From Druceiella hillmani (taxonomy: Eukaryota > Arthropoda > Insecta > Lepidoptera > Hepialidae), in contig JAYKKI010000013.1 in NCBI GenBank assembly GCA_039881145.1, positions 41,187,501-41,251,500 of the forward strand: a stretch of 64,000 nucleotides of DNA, written 5' to 3'. Positions 25,012-37,129 of the stretch are shown here, one piece after another; the first letter of the stretch is position 1, and every line of letters starts with the position of its first letter. The notes below the pieces were generated by a model that saw only the letters and a program-made list of their open reading frames with translations, searched no databases and was not told the DNA's origin. The translations under genes and the position numbers were made by a program.

Positions 25012-25389
25012 ATGAAAGTTACAAATATTTGGCGTTAATTTTGTAGAAATTCATTATTCACAATTAAATGATACTACGTGATGTAGTATTCTTTCTACTT
25101 TCTTTAAGCTCTTTACCACAACCTAGGTTTCGTTATATTACAACATCTTCAGATGGGCTATTAGCAAAGATTCTATCTATCATTATTATTTGATTCTATC
25201 TATATAGCAAAGATTCTATCTGTCATTATTATTTGATTCTATCTATATAGCAAAGATTCTATCTATATTTGCTAATAGCCCACCTAAAGATGTTGTAATA
25301 CAACGAAACCTGGGTCGTGGTAAAGAACTTAAAGAAAGTAGAAATAATACTACATCACGTAGTTTCTTTTAATTGTGATGAAAGTTACA
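25012..25389. mobile_element. Penelope-like foldback repeat, copy C, nested in mariner
   Basis: The 12 bp duplication ATGAAAGTTACA stands at 25012-25023 and 25378-25389, flanking the element at 25024-25377. The left unique segment, the arms and a loop made of repeated AAGATTCTATCT units are visible. The minus-strand hammerhead-like motif (25116-25156) keeps all stems: CCAU with GUGG for stem I, GUUGU with AUAAC for stem II, ACC with GGU for stem III, and a GUU triplet. The plus-strand copy has CUAAAGA in place of CUGAAGA, which would kill the core. Confidence 0.85.
25116..25156 (-). ncRNA. Hammerhead ribozyme-like motif (copy C)
   Basis: The same architecture as in copy E, with CCAU/GUGG for stem I, GUUGU/AUAAC for stem II, ACC/GGU for stem III and triplet GUU. 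Two of its differences from copy E change a Watson-Crick pair to a G-U wobble, so the fold is kept. Confidence 0.5.
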
Positions 25390-26289
25390 TTCGACTTTGA
25401 TTGTCATTTTATGATGAAGGTGCTACTATTTACAACTGGCTTAACGAATTTAAACGTGATCGTACCAATTTCAGTAATCATCTAGATAAGGAGGTCTCTC
25501 AACAGTGACAGTTGAAGATAACATCAATGCTGTGCAGCTCATGATAAAGACTGACTAGAGAGTAACCTATCAACAGGTTTGGGCAAGTTTGGGCATTGGT
25601 ATGAATCAAGTAGGGAAAATTTTATATGAACATTTAGGTGTCATAAAGTATTGTGCTAAGTAGCTACCCTATGACTTGACCAAAGCACAAAAATACCATC
25701 ACATTTATGGATGTCGCAAAATGTTACAAAAATTCAATGAAGATTGCTCATACTGTTTTTGATATGGTCACATGCTATGAAAGCTTAATGTACGAACCGA
25801 AGACTAAGAGGCAGTAAACACAGTGGGTGTTTCCTTCTGAAGAGTTGGTTACAACAGTGAAGAAAAGCCGAAGAAAGATGGTTCGCGTTGTTGATGGATT
25901 ACTATGCAACAATTGTTCTGAAAAATAAAAGAACATTTACCGCAAAATGATATAAAAGCAATTGTTTGCCCTTTAATATGGAAAAATTTCAAGAGCAATG
26001 CCCTTACAATAACATCCTTTCTCATAACGACAAAGCCTCTGCAACCTCAGCCAGATGAGAGACCAAATATTTTACTACATCGAGTGAAGAAATTATGAAT
26101 CATCCACCATACAGCCCTGACCTCGCACTGAACAATGTCAAAGAAGCTGTAACTGCCATCATAATGACCATGAAAAAAACGTCCAAAATGGTTCTATCAA
26201 ATTAAAGAGTGCCATGGAGACTGAGAAACAATAAATAAATTACAAACTTATTAGTTGGTTCAATTTTTGTTATTTAACTTTAAATTTTT

Positions 26290-27455
26290 ATAATCTTTGG
26301 GTTAAATACGAAGACTTGTATTCAGACTTGAAGCTGATTAAGACTGGAGTCCTTCAGGGTAGTGTTCTAGGTCCAGTTTTGTATTTGCTAAACATTAATG
26401 ATGTTCCAATGATTGATGATGTTATATAGTACAACAGCCATTTTTGCAGATGATACGGCAGTGGCAGTGGGAGAAACTGTGGAAGATTCAACTAGAAAAT
26501 TGCAATCTGCTCTCAACAAAGTAGCCGTCTGAACAAAAAAATGGCGCATTAAATTAAACGAATCCAAATTAACACATATCAACTTTACAAATAAAAAGAT
26601 AACACAACAACCAGTCTTTATTAATGGCACTCAATTACCATTACCATATGCAGAAAGAACATATTAAGAAGAAACGCGACGAACTTAACATCAAGTTCAG
26701 AAAAATGTGTTGGTTGCTTGGTCGTAATTCTGAGCTTTCAACATATAACAAGCTTATTTTATATAAGCAAGTCCTACTCCCAATTTGGAGTAACCAGTAA
26801 GTCTAATATCCAAGTGATACAAAGATTCCAAAACAAAGTGCTTAAGTGTGTAGTTAACGCGCCTTGGTATGTCCGCAACTGTGATCTCCATCGCGATCTT
26901 GAGATTGAGATGGTAGACAATGCTGTTAGTAGATTTGCTAGTTCTCACCAAAAGAGACTTCAAAACCACATTAATCCAGAAGTGTCCTGACTCTCCAATG
27001 TGCAAAATACTGAATATTGAATATATTTGGTGTTCATTTTGTAGAAATTCATTATTCACAATTAAATGAAACTACGTGATGTAGTATTATTTCTACTTTC
27101 TTTAAGTTCTTTACCAAGTTTTCAGTTCTTTACTAGGTTTCGTTGTATTACAACATCTTCAGGTGGGCTATTAGCATCTTTGCTAATGTTGTAATACAAC
27201 GAAACCTAGGTCGTGGTAAAGAACTTAAAGAAAGTAGAAATAATACTACATCACGTAGTTTCATTTAATTGTGTGCAAAATACTATTAGAATACTCAAAA
27301 AAATAAAACCATTTGAGCTTGTTAGACATTAGAACACTAAGTGATTCAAAGGAAAATCTTAGTTTAGACAGCACATAGTATATTAATTCAGAAACAAATT
27401 AATCGTTAGTTATATAACTAGTTTTAATAAAAATTGTAAATAAAAAAAAATAATC
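26290..27455 (+). pseudogene. Jockey-like LINE reverse transcriptase remnant, interrupted
   Basis: The frames read YEDLYSDLKLIKTGVLQGSV then LGPVLYLLNINDVP, the catalytic palm box FADDTAVAVGETVEDSTRKL, WRIKLNESKLTHINF, and the C-terminal block SKSNIQVIQRFQNKVLKCVV then NAPWYVRNCDLHRDLEIE. After the foldback insertion at 27012-27271 the frame resumes with NTIRILKKIKPFELV. A short untranslated region then ends in an A-rich tail near 27440-27452. Frameshifts and stops are present and only the 3' part of the element remains, as expected from 5' truncation during insertion. The 90-residue frame at 26718-26990 is its longest intact piece. Confidence 0.88.
26999..27284. mobile_element. Penelope-like foldback repeat, copy D, nested in Jockey
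   Basis: A 13 bp duplication, TGTGCAAAATACT, at 26999-27011 and 27272-27284 bounds the element (27012-27271). The insertion splits the Jockey C-terminal codons cleanly. The left arm on the minus strand keeps CUGAAGA, stem II and GAAACC but has an altered stem III region. The right arm has lost the CUGAAGA core by a short deletion. Confidence 0.88.
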
Positions 27456-28785
27456 TTCCAGTTTTTAGAATAATAAAAATGGAACCAAGTAGGAAGTTTG
27501 TAATTTATTTGCTGAACAAAAAGGTCATTTGTGGCCTACTGGCTATGGTGCTTGGTCTACAATGGGAATGATTAGCAGTTTTAAGATTAATATCTACTTG
27601 GTAATATAGTTTTATATTTGTAGTTTCTTATAACTTGTCAGATATTTTTGAATGAACCTTTTATTACAATGGAAGATGAAGTCTTTATATGAGAGAAATA
27701 AGAATATAATGAAAAATATGAATATAATTTTCTCCCCCCCCACTAAGCATTCAGCTTGTCAGTGAATAAAAGACTGCCAGGAAAGTAGGTCTCACTTGTT
27801 ACATTTTTCTTTTTGCTCTCAATCTCACAGCAAAGCACATATTCATATTCATTAAGAATTTTGAGACAATTAGCATAATTTTGATACAATTCACATAAAA
27901 TGCTTTTTGTTGTCTATATCAAACTTTCATTACATTTTCTGTTTTATCTTCTTTAAGACACTAATAAATTTTTAAAAGAGTATTAATTCAGCATATAAAA
28001 GAAATCAATGCTATTTTCCCAGGGGTATTTGAAATTAATTCTGTAAAAGTTACTGCAGCTTAATTTTTATTTTGATTAATTAAAACTATAGATTTTTATT
28101 TATTATAACTTTCAACAATAACTCGTCGACGATTCCATCTTTAACATATTATACAATAATTGTCTTGTCCCATTTTGTCTCTCGTCCAATCTTCGAACAG
28201 AGAAACTAGGGTACATAAGACTTTTTAGAATGTTTAATAATAGAATTTTGGATGGTTTAGATAATTGCTTGAATTATCTACTTCTGAATCTCAGGAGAAC
28301 GATGCTTTGAATTTTATGGTATATGACTAAAAGCCTCCTTCAAAATTTTTTCTTCCATAATGTATTCAAATTAATTCTACGTAACGAAAAATTCTTACAT
28401 AATATCTATTTTACTCAAAAACATTTTAATTTAACAATGTCTCAACAGGAGCTGATATAGAAGTTCTCTGGATTGTATCTACTCACATAGCATTGGCTTA
28501 AATTCCACATACTTCAAACGCCATCTACAGGCAATATTGAGGAGCTCTTATTTAATCATATATTTATTTACAATGTACAAACTAGATGGAGATAGTAACA
28601 CTGAAATATTTCTATTGTATTGTAGCAATCATCCAACAGTTAACAATATGAATGAGTCATTTTTATAGTAGTTTGATAGGTTAATTAGCAACGAGTATTT
28701 TAAAATCTCTCCAAGCTTATGGCCTTGAGAGATCATCAATAGTAAAATCATATATTTTATTTTTCATATTTTATTTTTCATCTTT
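27456..28785. other. Noncoding stretch
   Basis: Nothing was recognised apart from a short C run near 27727. Reading frames are short. Confidence 0.4.
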
Positions 28786-28789
28786 ACAA

Positions 28790-29300
28790 GGGTAAATAAA
28801 TTGTTGTCAAGCCAGTTTTAATTTTAGCAAATCTCTTTTTCGTTTTTATTCTAAATCTGTCCCAGGTATTATCAGGGATTAAGAGAACCATATCATCTGC
28901 AAATGTTATTTTGTCAAAATTATGTAGTGTTATAGCAAAAGTAACCCCTTGCAGCTGGATCTTATCTAGGGAGAAGATTCCAATATCATCTAGAGCTCTT
29001 CAGACTCGCACTAGATATAATCATGTATCTTGGGAAGTAATAGAATTACTTAATAAAAATAATACATGCCGGACTTACGGTATGCCATAAAATACAGTCT
29101 ATTTACCACCAAGGGTGTTATTAACCCCTCGAGTGCACATTTATACATTTTATTAATTATACCAATATTGTAGTGGACTATAAACTTAGTTACAATATGC
29201 ATCACTCGATCCTCTTCTCTATTAAATCCATATTGTTTCCCAAAATATTTTGGTTACCCTCTAAGCACTTAGAAATTACTTTGTAAGATCTTGATTTACT
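28790..29300 (-). pseudogene. LINE reverse transcriptase remnant
   Basis: On the minus strand, NFDKITFADDMVLLIPDNTW (ending near 28860) holds the FADD catalytic box, followed by RIKTKKRFAKIKTGL. Upstream in the same direction, near 29070-29130, GVNNTLGGKQTVFYGIP matches the block before the usual PQGS motif, which is itself lost. Several frameshifts separate the pieces. The clade cannot be set. Confidence 0.55.
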
Positions 29301-29519
29301 AATTTTTAAGGGGTCATTTGCAATCAGAGGTGTGAAAAAAAAGACATTTTCATGAATTTTTTATGAAATGTTTTGTAGTGTTCCTTATTCAGTATATAAT
29401 ATCAAATTCTTATACTAGGTTTTAAGTAACTTTCAGAAAAATTAAAAAAATATATTAATTCTGGACCAAGTTATCAACTCAATTGTAATTATCTCTCTTA
29501 CAAAAGGGTGACCATCAGT

Positions 29520-30520
29520 ACTTCTTACTTCTTAGTTACCTCGCCTTTCGGACACATTTCATAATGGGGGGTTTCATCTGTCAAACTATACTTGTAGTAT
29601 GTTGCCCACATTGAATTTTCCATATTTTTAAGAGAATCGCAATTTCGACGTATTGCGAAGCCATAATACACTGTTAATTTATCGAGTATCTTTCCTGTAA
29701 ATTTACCTCTACCCGCAAAAACTTTTTTTTTTTCAATGTACTCATTTAGTCCACGTTCTTTTTTGGACATGTCCTATATACTCTTTTAGATTAAATGTTA
29801 TATTAACATAAGGGGCTGCTTTTATATTATTAAGAGATTCGCAATTTGCAATATTTTTAAGGGAATCACAATTTTTTATCTATTGCCAACCCATAATACA
29901 CTGTTAATTTATGGAGTATTTTTCCTGTAAATTTACCTCTACCCACAATTTTTTTTTTTCAATGTACTCAGTTTAGTCCTCATCTCTTTTTTTTTGGAAA
30001 TGTCCTATACACTCTTTTATATTAAATGTTACATTAACATAAGGAGCTGCTTTTATAATGCCTGAAAAAGTTTTGTAGTCCCCATTTCCAATATAATTCA
30101 AGTATTTAGCTCCGTTTTTTTCTGGCCCTTTGAACATTTCACTCACCGCAATTTTTCCTAATGACCTTTCGTGATTCGCACAACACTTATTTTTGTGCTT
30201 CCAAATTCTACGAGGGTTGCCTTAGATTTCCAAAACTTGCATACTTTACAAAACAAACTTAAAATAACCCATGATTGAAAAACGCCAAATAAAGATGTAT
30301 ACCTGCACTTTTCACACATTTTATCCCCGAATACGGTTAATTTGTTGGTTTCTGTATTTTCGGCTCCAGATATTTCTGCATTTTCTTCGTTAGCAGCTTT
30401 TTTAGTAAAAATTCTACAAAAGTTGTACAAGAACTTAATATTTGTTTGAGTAATATCATACAGAGGTACACCTCTGTTTAAAAATTGCAGCATGTCCATT
30501 AGCCCACAAAACTTTCACTA
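29520..30520 (-). pseudogene. Kolobok-type transposase (Mutator-like domain) pseudogene
   Basis: Read on the minus strand, a Cys-containing N-terminal part (CEKCRYTSLFGVFQSW) leads to FKGPEKNGAKYLNYIGNGDY, then KTFSGIIKAAPYVNVTFNIK and ECIGHFQKK, the GDGD...KKECxGHVQKR core of these transposases. The C-terminal part reads GRGKFTGKILDKLTVYYGFA, IRRNCDSLKNMENSMWATYY and YSLTDETPHYEMCPKG, the family's GKGKLT...H.NCP block. The central region between about 30158 and 30130 is deleted. The C-terminal third is tandemly duplicated, with the inner copy (29850-30060) more decayed than the outer one (29525-29820). Members normally act in cut-and-paste transposition at TTAA sites; this copy is dead. Confidence 0.75.
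29613..30060 (-). repeat. Tandem duplication inside the transposase
   Basis: Segments of about 205 bp (around 29613-29820 and 29850-30060) share CCATAATACACTGTTAATTT, CTGTAAATTTACCTCTACCC and CATAAGGRGCTGCTTTTATA. The duplication repeats the coding region for GRGKFTGKILDKLTVYYG. Confidence 0.85.
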
Positions 30521-32565
30521 ACCTTTAATCTCTAATATTCATATTGTAAGTATGTGTTTATTTCATATAAATGGTGTATACAAAACAAGATGAAATGGCT
30601 ATATGGACGATTGTCACACCCCAAAATAGTAAATTTAAATCCTAGACCATGAGTGCTTGCTATCTGGAATTTTATATTTCCATAACACTACACTTCACAA
30701 GGTTATAAATCGCAGCAAATACCATCATATAATTTTTACTGTCATACTATGTCTGGTCATCTTTTGTCTGTCATACTATCTTCTAATTATCTTGTACTAT
30801 AGTACATAATAGTCTTCTTGGGATCTCATTTTTTTAGCAAACGCATTGTTTGCTAACACTGTCGTCATGTTCCATTTTTTTGGGCTGAAAACATTTTTCT
30901 TTTAATGTTATGCAATTTACCAGTGATACCAGATTTCCTATCACCTTTTGGAACTTTATTTGTAACGCGTCCCATTATTAATGTTTCAAAATTATTTTAT
31001 TTCCATGCACAACTATGGCCTGCTCAGCTTCACTGCTGCAGAAATACTAAATTTAAGTTCCTCTTACCCTAATAGATCTAAAGTTCAGAATCATAATTAT
31101 AAAAAAATTTTGTACAGTTTATACCTTTAAAATTACAATTGAATGGCAGAGAGCATAATGCAAATCATGATTCTTAAAATTATTCTTTTTCAGGCATCTT
31201 CATGATGTTCCGGTTCTGAGATGAGCTGCCTGTGAATAGTAAACGAGCTCAACAGTTATTGTAGGGTATCTTTAAAACTATTTATCGGATCAATCTGAAA
31301 TTATACTTCTGAAATATTGTACTTATTTTTTTTTTAAATTAAAACTGCACGTAACCCAATGAACTTACTGAACACATTTAATAATAATGTTCCGCAGTTG
31401 TTAATATCAGTCTTGTCCCTTTCTTTAAAATAGGCATGATGTTGGCTACTTAGATGCAGCTAGAAACAAGCCTTGCACAACACAACAGGTAAGTATATAG
31501 GAGTACATGCCAAGGAATCTTCTAACATAAACATCCAATCCTCTAAAACTCACCATCAGAAACGGCTTATGTTTCTTTTAAATCGGTCAGTTGTTATATT
31601 TGTCATTTTAAAAATATATTCTGTCCTGTCATATAGTCTATAATTTTAAAAGGCAATTTTTATTTTTAAGTTGTTTGTTTAAATTATCCCTCGTTTATTT
31701 TCATTTAAATGTGGTAATACACTCCTAGAGAGTCCATGTTGAAACACATGTAAAATAGCGTCTTGTAGTTATACGTATTCATATTTTTTTAATTTTTAAA
31801 ATTAAAATAAATCTAAAAATAATTATAAAAAAAACTTTTAAGTCAAATAGTTTTATTGTACAATCGATAATATAAAACTCGCAAATATTACATATTGTCT
31901 ATCTGGGGCCAGGACCTCTATGGACCTCTATGAACAAACAATTTCTTATCAGACTGAAATAAAATCGTAGAACATATATAGTATAAAGCCATATGGAACC
32001 AGTTACATCAAATATGTAGTACTGTAGTCAAATTGTTTGTTTATAACGAAACATAACAGTATGATTTCCAAGCTCGAACAAAGGAAAGGTTTCTGCTAAA
32101 TGCATCCATAATTTTATTTTAGTCTAATAAAGTCCTAGATTGGTAATGAATAATTATTTTCGAGACGTTAGTACATCGAGGTTTGTGAACATCGCAGTTG
32201 GAAACTTTAGATCAGTGGTAAAATCTCTGCTTGCAACCTACAATATTAATTTAATATCAACAGATCCTCGAATATCACACAGTTTAGCCACGCAACATTT
32301 AATATGTTCAGCAGCTGCATCCAGTTATGGTTTAGGCAGACAGCATTCCTACAGCATCAGGACTAAGGAATTAGAATCCTGAGTTCAATGGTAAAGTATC
32401 TACTTGACACCTACAACACTAATATAAAACCAGCAGATCATCAAGTCTCGCAGTTTAGTTTTCATAAATTATTGTAAGTTAATTAATTGTAGTGTTATTA
32501 TAAATTTCATGAAAATCATATAAGTAGAAATAGCTGAAAAATCGATGACAAGATTTGAATCAACA
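30521..32565. other. Noncoding stretch
   Basis: No gene was recognised. A diverged direct duplication of about 75 bp occurs at roughly 32209 and 32383 (TGGTAAA(A/G)T(C/A)TCT). The 80-residue frame at 32140 spans its first copy and has no recognisable domain. Confidence 0.4.
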
Positions 32566-32569
32566 ACAT

Positions 32570-32822
32570 ACGGAACGTGAAACAAAATAAAATTGTCTAG
32601 AAATGAAAAGAGTGAATATGGAATGTGAAGCTAAATAAAAATGATTAAAAATTAAAAGACACCTAATACGGAACGTGAAGCTAAATACAACTGTTTAAAA
32701 AGTAAAAGACACCTAATACAGAATAAGAAATTAAATAAAACTGTTTAAAAATTAAAAGACACCTAATACAGAACGTGAAGCTAAATAAAACTGTTTAAAA
32801 ATTAAAAGACACCTAATATTTC
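32570..32822. repeat. 50 bp tandem array, about five copies
   Basis: The unit contains GAACGTGAAGCTAAATAAAA and ATTAAAAGACACCTAATAC. Copies start near 32572, 32622, 32670, 32720 and 32770. The first is the most diverged and the last is complete. Confidence 0.9.
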
Positions 32823-33947
32823 ACCAACAAGACTTAAAAATTATAAACACTCTTTCATCCTAAACGAGTTACTGTATGACACCTGACTAGACAGAGTGTG
32901 TGAAATAAAATTCGCCCTAATTTTACATGTCTGGGAAGCACACCAAACTATTTTTGAAATCTTTTCTTACATTTTACTTAAGATCTGTATCTGAAAGACC
33001 TATTGGTAAAATTTTATGCACATAGGTCAAATTCGTCGAAACTTTGAGACTGACACAATGAATTTATAAGAATTACTCATATAATTACAGAACCCTAAAA
33101 ACTGAGATTACTCAAATACAAACAGTGCGAGGAAGTTTTTGTGGAACCTAATTTTTATAAGGTAGAACTTAGTCAAAAAATCTGCTTTAAATATTATTTT
33201 CTTCCAATAATAAATTTGAGAAATAAAAAGCTTTTGATAATGCATTTGGATTATCACATTGAAATGAATTGAAGGAGACATGATTTAAACATTTAAGTAC
33301 ATTACAGAAAACCAATGCTTTTAATCGAATACTTATAAGCACATATATTATTTAAAGAGAATATTAGGTAGTTACTATGAATTCCGCAAATAATTTAAAT
33401 TGTTTGATATATTCCCGGTTTATTACAAATTTGGAAACTTATTAACTTAATAAGAGCACTAATTTAAAGTGCATATGTAATGTTTTTACATTTCTTGTAT
33501 TTTTTATATGTAAAATGAGAACTTGCAAGTTCCTAAAGGTCCGATGTGCATAAAGCTGGCACAGGGTAGAGAGAAATGGCTTAGACTAAAGGAATACTAA
33601 GTAGAGGAAGAAAAAATATGTATTTTGTAAGTAACTTAAGCGCTAAGTTTACCTAAAATAGAACTAAAGAAACACTGTAAAGATATCTGAAACTTAAAAG
33701 TGTTAAAATAAACAGTTATATTTTAAACATAAAATGATTTAACAATGTGAGGCAAATGTTAACGAAGTTAATGGTTTAAAATCGCATTTTCTGGATCAAC
33801 AGGAGAATAAACGCGACAATATTTTGTGATATATTTTATAAAATGATATCAACATTTGCAAGTATGAAAATAGCATTGAAGGCATTGCTTATATAACTGG
33901 CATAAGTTGCATTTGGTGATTATAAATTAAAAAGAGGAAAGCATAAA

Positions 33948-34306
33948 ACCCGACTATGGAAAAAAATAACTGAAAAACAGAAAACATAGCCTGTGAAATT
34001 CATAATGTTATATACCCTAGGACACTCTCTGGATTAAGACGAATCTAAGGACACCTCATGTGTTGAAATCACTTTAGTAATTTAATCTGTTCGAGTGAAC
34101 AAACTCACTCACGTACATACATACATACATAGCCTGTCAAATCCATAACGTTATATACCCCAGGACACTCTATGGATGAGACGAATCTAAGGACACCTCA
34201 TTTGTTGAAATCACTTTAGTAGTTTAGTCTGTACGAGGGAACAAACTAACTCACATACATACAAAGCCTGTGAGATTCATAGCCTTTTCTCTACCGTAGT
34301 CGGATA
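33948..34306. mobile_element. Foldback-type element carrying an internal tandem duplication
   Basis: The left end AACCCGACTATGG and the right end CCGTAGTCGG are inverted and resemble the terminus of 10757-11030. Inside, a unit of about 130-145 bp (AGCCTGTGAAATTCATAATG, then CTAAGGACACCTCATGTGTT and ACGTACATACATACATACAT) occurs twice, with a third partial start near 34265. There is no coding potential. Confidence 0.6.
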
Positions 34307-36630
34307 AAAATAAAAATCACTTAAAATCAATGACAGCTCAGCAAAGTTTAAATAATTATCCTATTGCTGCGTTGAACGTAATATTATGCAAAACTTAGAT
34401 ATGAGTAAGTTAATAGCAGGTTTCGCCGATTTGAAAGTAAGAAAAGTGCTCTTAATGTAAAATTTATGATATGTAATTTATCAGTCATTCTAAATAAACA
34501 TTTTATAATGGCTTTATTCTATTTTCATAACTTTTGGAGTTCTGTTAATAATATAAATTTAACTAGAAAAAAAAACTTAATGGAGAGAAAGAAGCCTGGG
34601 CCAGGAATTTCAAGTTGCAGGACTGACTTACTCAATTCATTACGTCAACATCTTTTGTATGTAATAGTCTTGTTAATTACGTCCTTTACAATTTTCATAT
34701 ATTTTTTATGTTATAATTGTTTCTTAACAGTATTACTCTTTTAATTGTTTTATTATTCTGTTATATTTATGCTTACAAATTTTCTTTCAAATGAATATTA
34801 TTTTCGTTGCCGGGTATTTCGCTTATTATGTAATTTATAGAGGTGGAAATAACTGATAAATTCCCATATCTTTTATAATGAATTACATCATTAAACAATA
34901 ACGTAATATCAAACCTGCTAAAATATAACATGTTATTGGATAACATAGAATTAACTTTTGTTCAATACATTCTCTAATGATAAATTCCATAAGTACATTG
35001 GTTTTCCTTTTGTATATAAAATATTACAGCATTGCACGCAATACAATTTCTATCTATATAAAAGACATCTGTCCAAGTATTTGTTGATAATTTTTGTGAG
35101 CGGGTTTTAATCTATGTTAAAAGAAAGCCAGGTTATAGCAAATACAGAGGTTAAAGATTTTTAAATTTAGTGTTAAACTATTACCTAAATTAATACAAAT
35201 AATAACATTTAAAAAGAACAACTGTGCTCGCATCAGTATTTTCAACACAAGGAAACAATAATGTTAACAGATTACAGTTATGTGATCAATCAATAGAATC
35301 AAATAACAGGTTCCATACATATTATGACTTAACGAATATAACAATGCACATTGCTTTAAATTAAGGAATATAACACATATACATTCTGATAAAAAGTATG
35401 ACTCAGATAACAGGTACAGATTATAACTTTGTATTAATTAACAGAACAGTTTATAATCTTTTGGTAAAGTTTGATGTCATTCGGTAACAATATAAAATTT
35501 TAACATATTAACCAAGCACAATAATCTTAATAACATAATAAGTTCACACCAATTGATAACACGTATGAATCTCATTACAGATATTGATTTTAACGTTATA
35601 ATAACAGCTTATTAATTATTCGGTAAAGCTCGGTGCCATTCCGTGATGTTTAGTACATGTGAAATGATGAGTAATACAAAAAGAAGTGTGTTGTCTCGCT
35701 CTCTTTTTACTCAGGAGTGACGGACTTTGTACGGGGCGCTACTTGATAATACTACAACATAATATTTTAACATGTTAGCTGAGCGTAACGTTCTTTAATA
35801 ACATAATATCTGTAATCGTAATAACTTAATATATTCCTACCAATCAATATTACGCTATCCATACGTATTATATTATAATTCTGTCTTCACTAGTAATTTA
35901 TCTCTTTAATGTATATTGTTTGCCAAACTATATATTATACATGGCTTTGGTTTTTTACATTTGTTGTAGGTTGATATCTTTACATAAATGTATCGGGCGA
36001 TATCAAGATATTGCCATAAAGTTTGAGTGATGCAATTGCATGTATTTATTGCAACTTTTTTAAACTCGTTTTATGATATTTAGTCACTGATGTGTTTGTC
36101 TTGTTTAATTATTAATATTGTGTTGTAATTAAATTTAATATTACTGTGTCTACCTCATATGTCGTTCTCGCCAGAGCTCGCCAGAGATTATATTAATATA
36201 TACATATTAATAATTATTAATTAATATTACTTTTCAATTATACATATATTTTTAGATAAATATAGTTCTTAAAAAGTACTTAAAAAACCGCTCAAATACC
36301 CTCAAATTGATTAATTTATTTAGAAGATATTGTCATAGAAATTTTTAAAAAGTACCTTTTCAAAATAAGTTTCAAATATCTTGCAATATTTTCGAGTAGA
36401 CTATATTTCTTCTACAAAAATCAGCATCGGATGAACCAATTCAGTTAATAGCTTGGTAAATATTGTTTTTCAAAAACATAAAAAAGTGGCATTATTATTT
36501 TATTGAACTAAAGGGGCTCTAAAAAACACAAAGAAGTCATATCCTGAAGCCGAAGCGAAGAGCTAAATAATTATAACCAGAAATATTTTTGAGCGCGTTG
36601 AGCGTTTTCTGTTTCATTTCTCTCTAAGTA
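34307..36630. other. AT-rich noncoding stretch
   Basis: No gene or clear repeat was recognised. The 92-residue frame at 34466-34744 is rich in Phe, Leu and Tyr from AT-rich codons and has no domain. Confidence 0.4.
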
Positions 36631-36639
36631 TATATGAAC

Positions 36640-36910
36640 CATTTTACATGTAAGTCGTCAGCCAGGGAGTAGGTAGCGCCTGCGCAGGCTAGGGCCAGGC
36701 TGGAAACGTCTCGCCATAGATAGTCCCAGAATTGATTTGACATCTTCCGTACAAAAAATGTGGCTGAAATTTTATATGAAGCCATGCAGCCAAAGTACCA
36801 GGCAACACAACTAGCAATGCCACCGCCTATATAGACAATGTATGGTTACATTGCATACTGTTATCATTGCTCTGGTTCTGGCCCACAGTTCTGAATGCGC
36901 TTACTTCTTA
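36640..36910. other. GC-richer island with a 12 bp palindrome
   Basis: In otherwise AT-rich DNA this stretch is markedly richer in G and C and contains the perfect palindrome GCCTGCGCAGGC near 36678-36689. No open reading frame of note crosses it. It could be a fragment of a transposon, an exon or a regulatory region, and nothing decides between these. Confidence 0.35.
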
Positions 36911-37129
36911 CATGAATGCTCTATAAAGCATTTGAACTTGGAGATAATCTGGTCACTGTAATAATCAAGGCTATAAATTTGTTTTCCATTATAGAAATCC
37001 ATAGTATTGGTATTTGTATTCCCAGCCATATCACATAAAATATCAATAAGAAATTAACAAAATTATGCTATGTTTATAATTAATTGGAATCTGTAGATAA
37101 TGTAAACATCTGTATTGCACGTATCACAG

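Larger units (their letters stand above)
24935..26240 (+). pseudogene. mariner transposase pseudogene, interrupted
   Basis: Plus-strand frames give a mariner-family transposase in order. LYHFYDFSCNLNQHESY (24971-25023) is followed, after the foldback repeat inserted at 25024-25377, by LSFYDEGATIYNWLNEFKRD. Then come STVTVEDNINAVQLMIKTD and VTYQQVWASLGIGMNQVGK in the helix-turn-helix region, a YEPKTKRQ block, a degraded HDN block (SHNDKASATSA) and PPYSPDLA near the C terminus. Stops and frameshifts are frequent and the second catalytic Asp motif is altered, so it is inactive. Terminal inverted repeats were not identified. Confidence 0.8.

Noticed and set aside
30158..30499. 113-residue frame as an independent gene
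   Set aside because: Its CxxC block and C-terminal end fit the N-terminal part of the adjacent Kolobok-type transposase pseudogene.
34466..34744. 92-residue frame with hydrophobic C terminus
   Set aside because: Composition follows AT-rich codons, there is no domain or start context, and the apparent membrane segments are expected by chance in such DNA.
36678..36689. NRF-1-like binding site
   Set aside because: GCCTGCGCAGGC only partly fits the TGCGCATGCGC consensus and no gene start is nearby.
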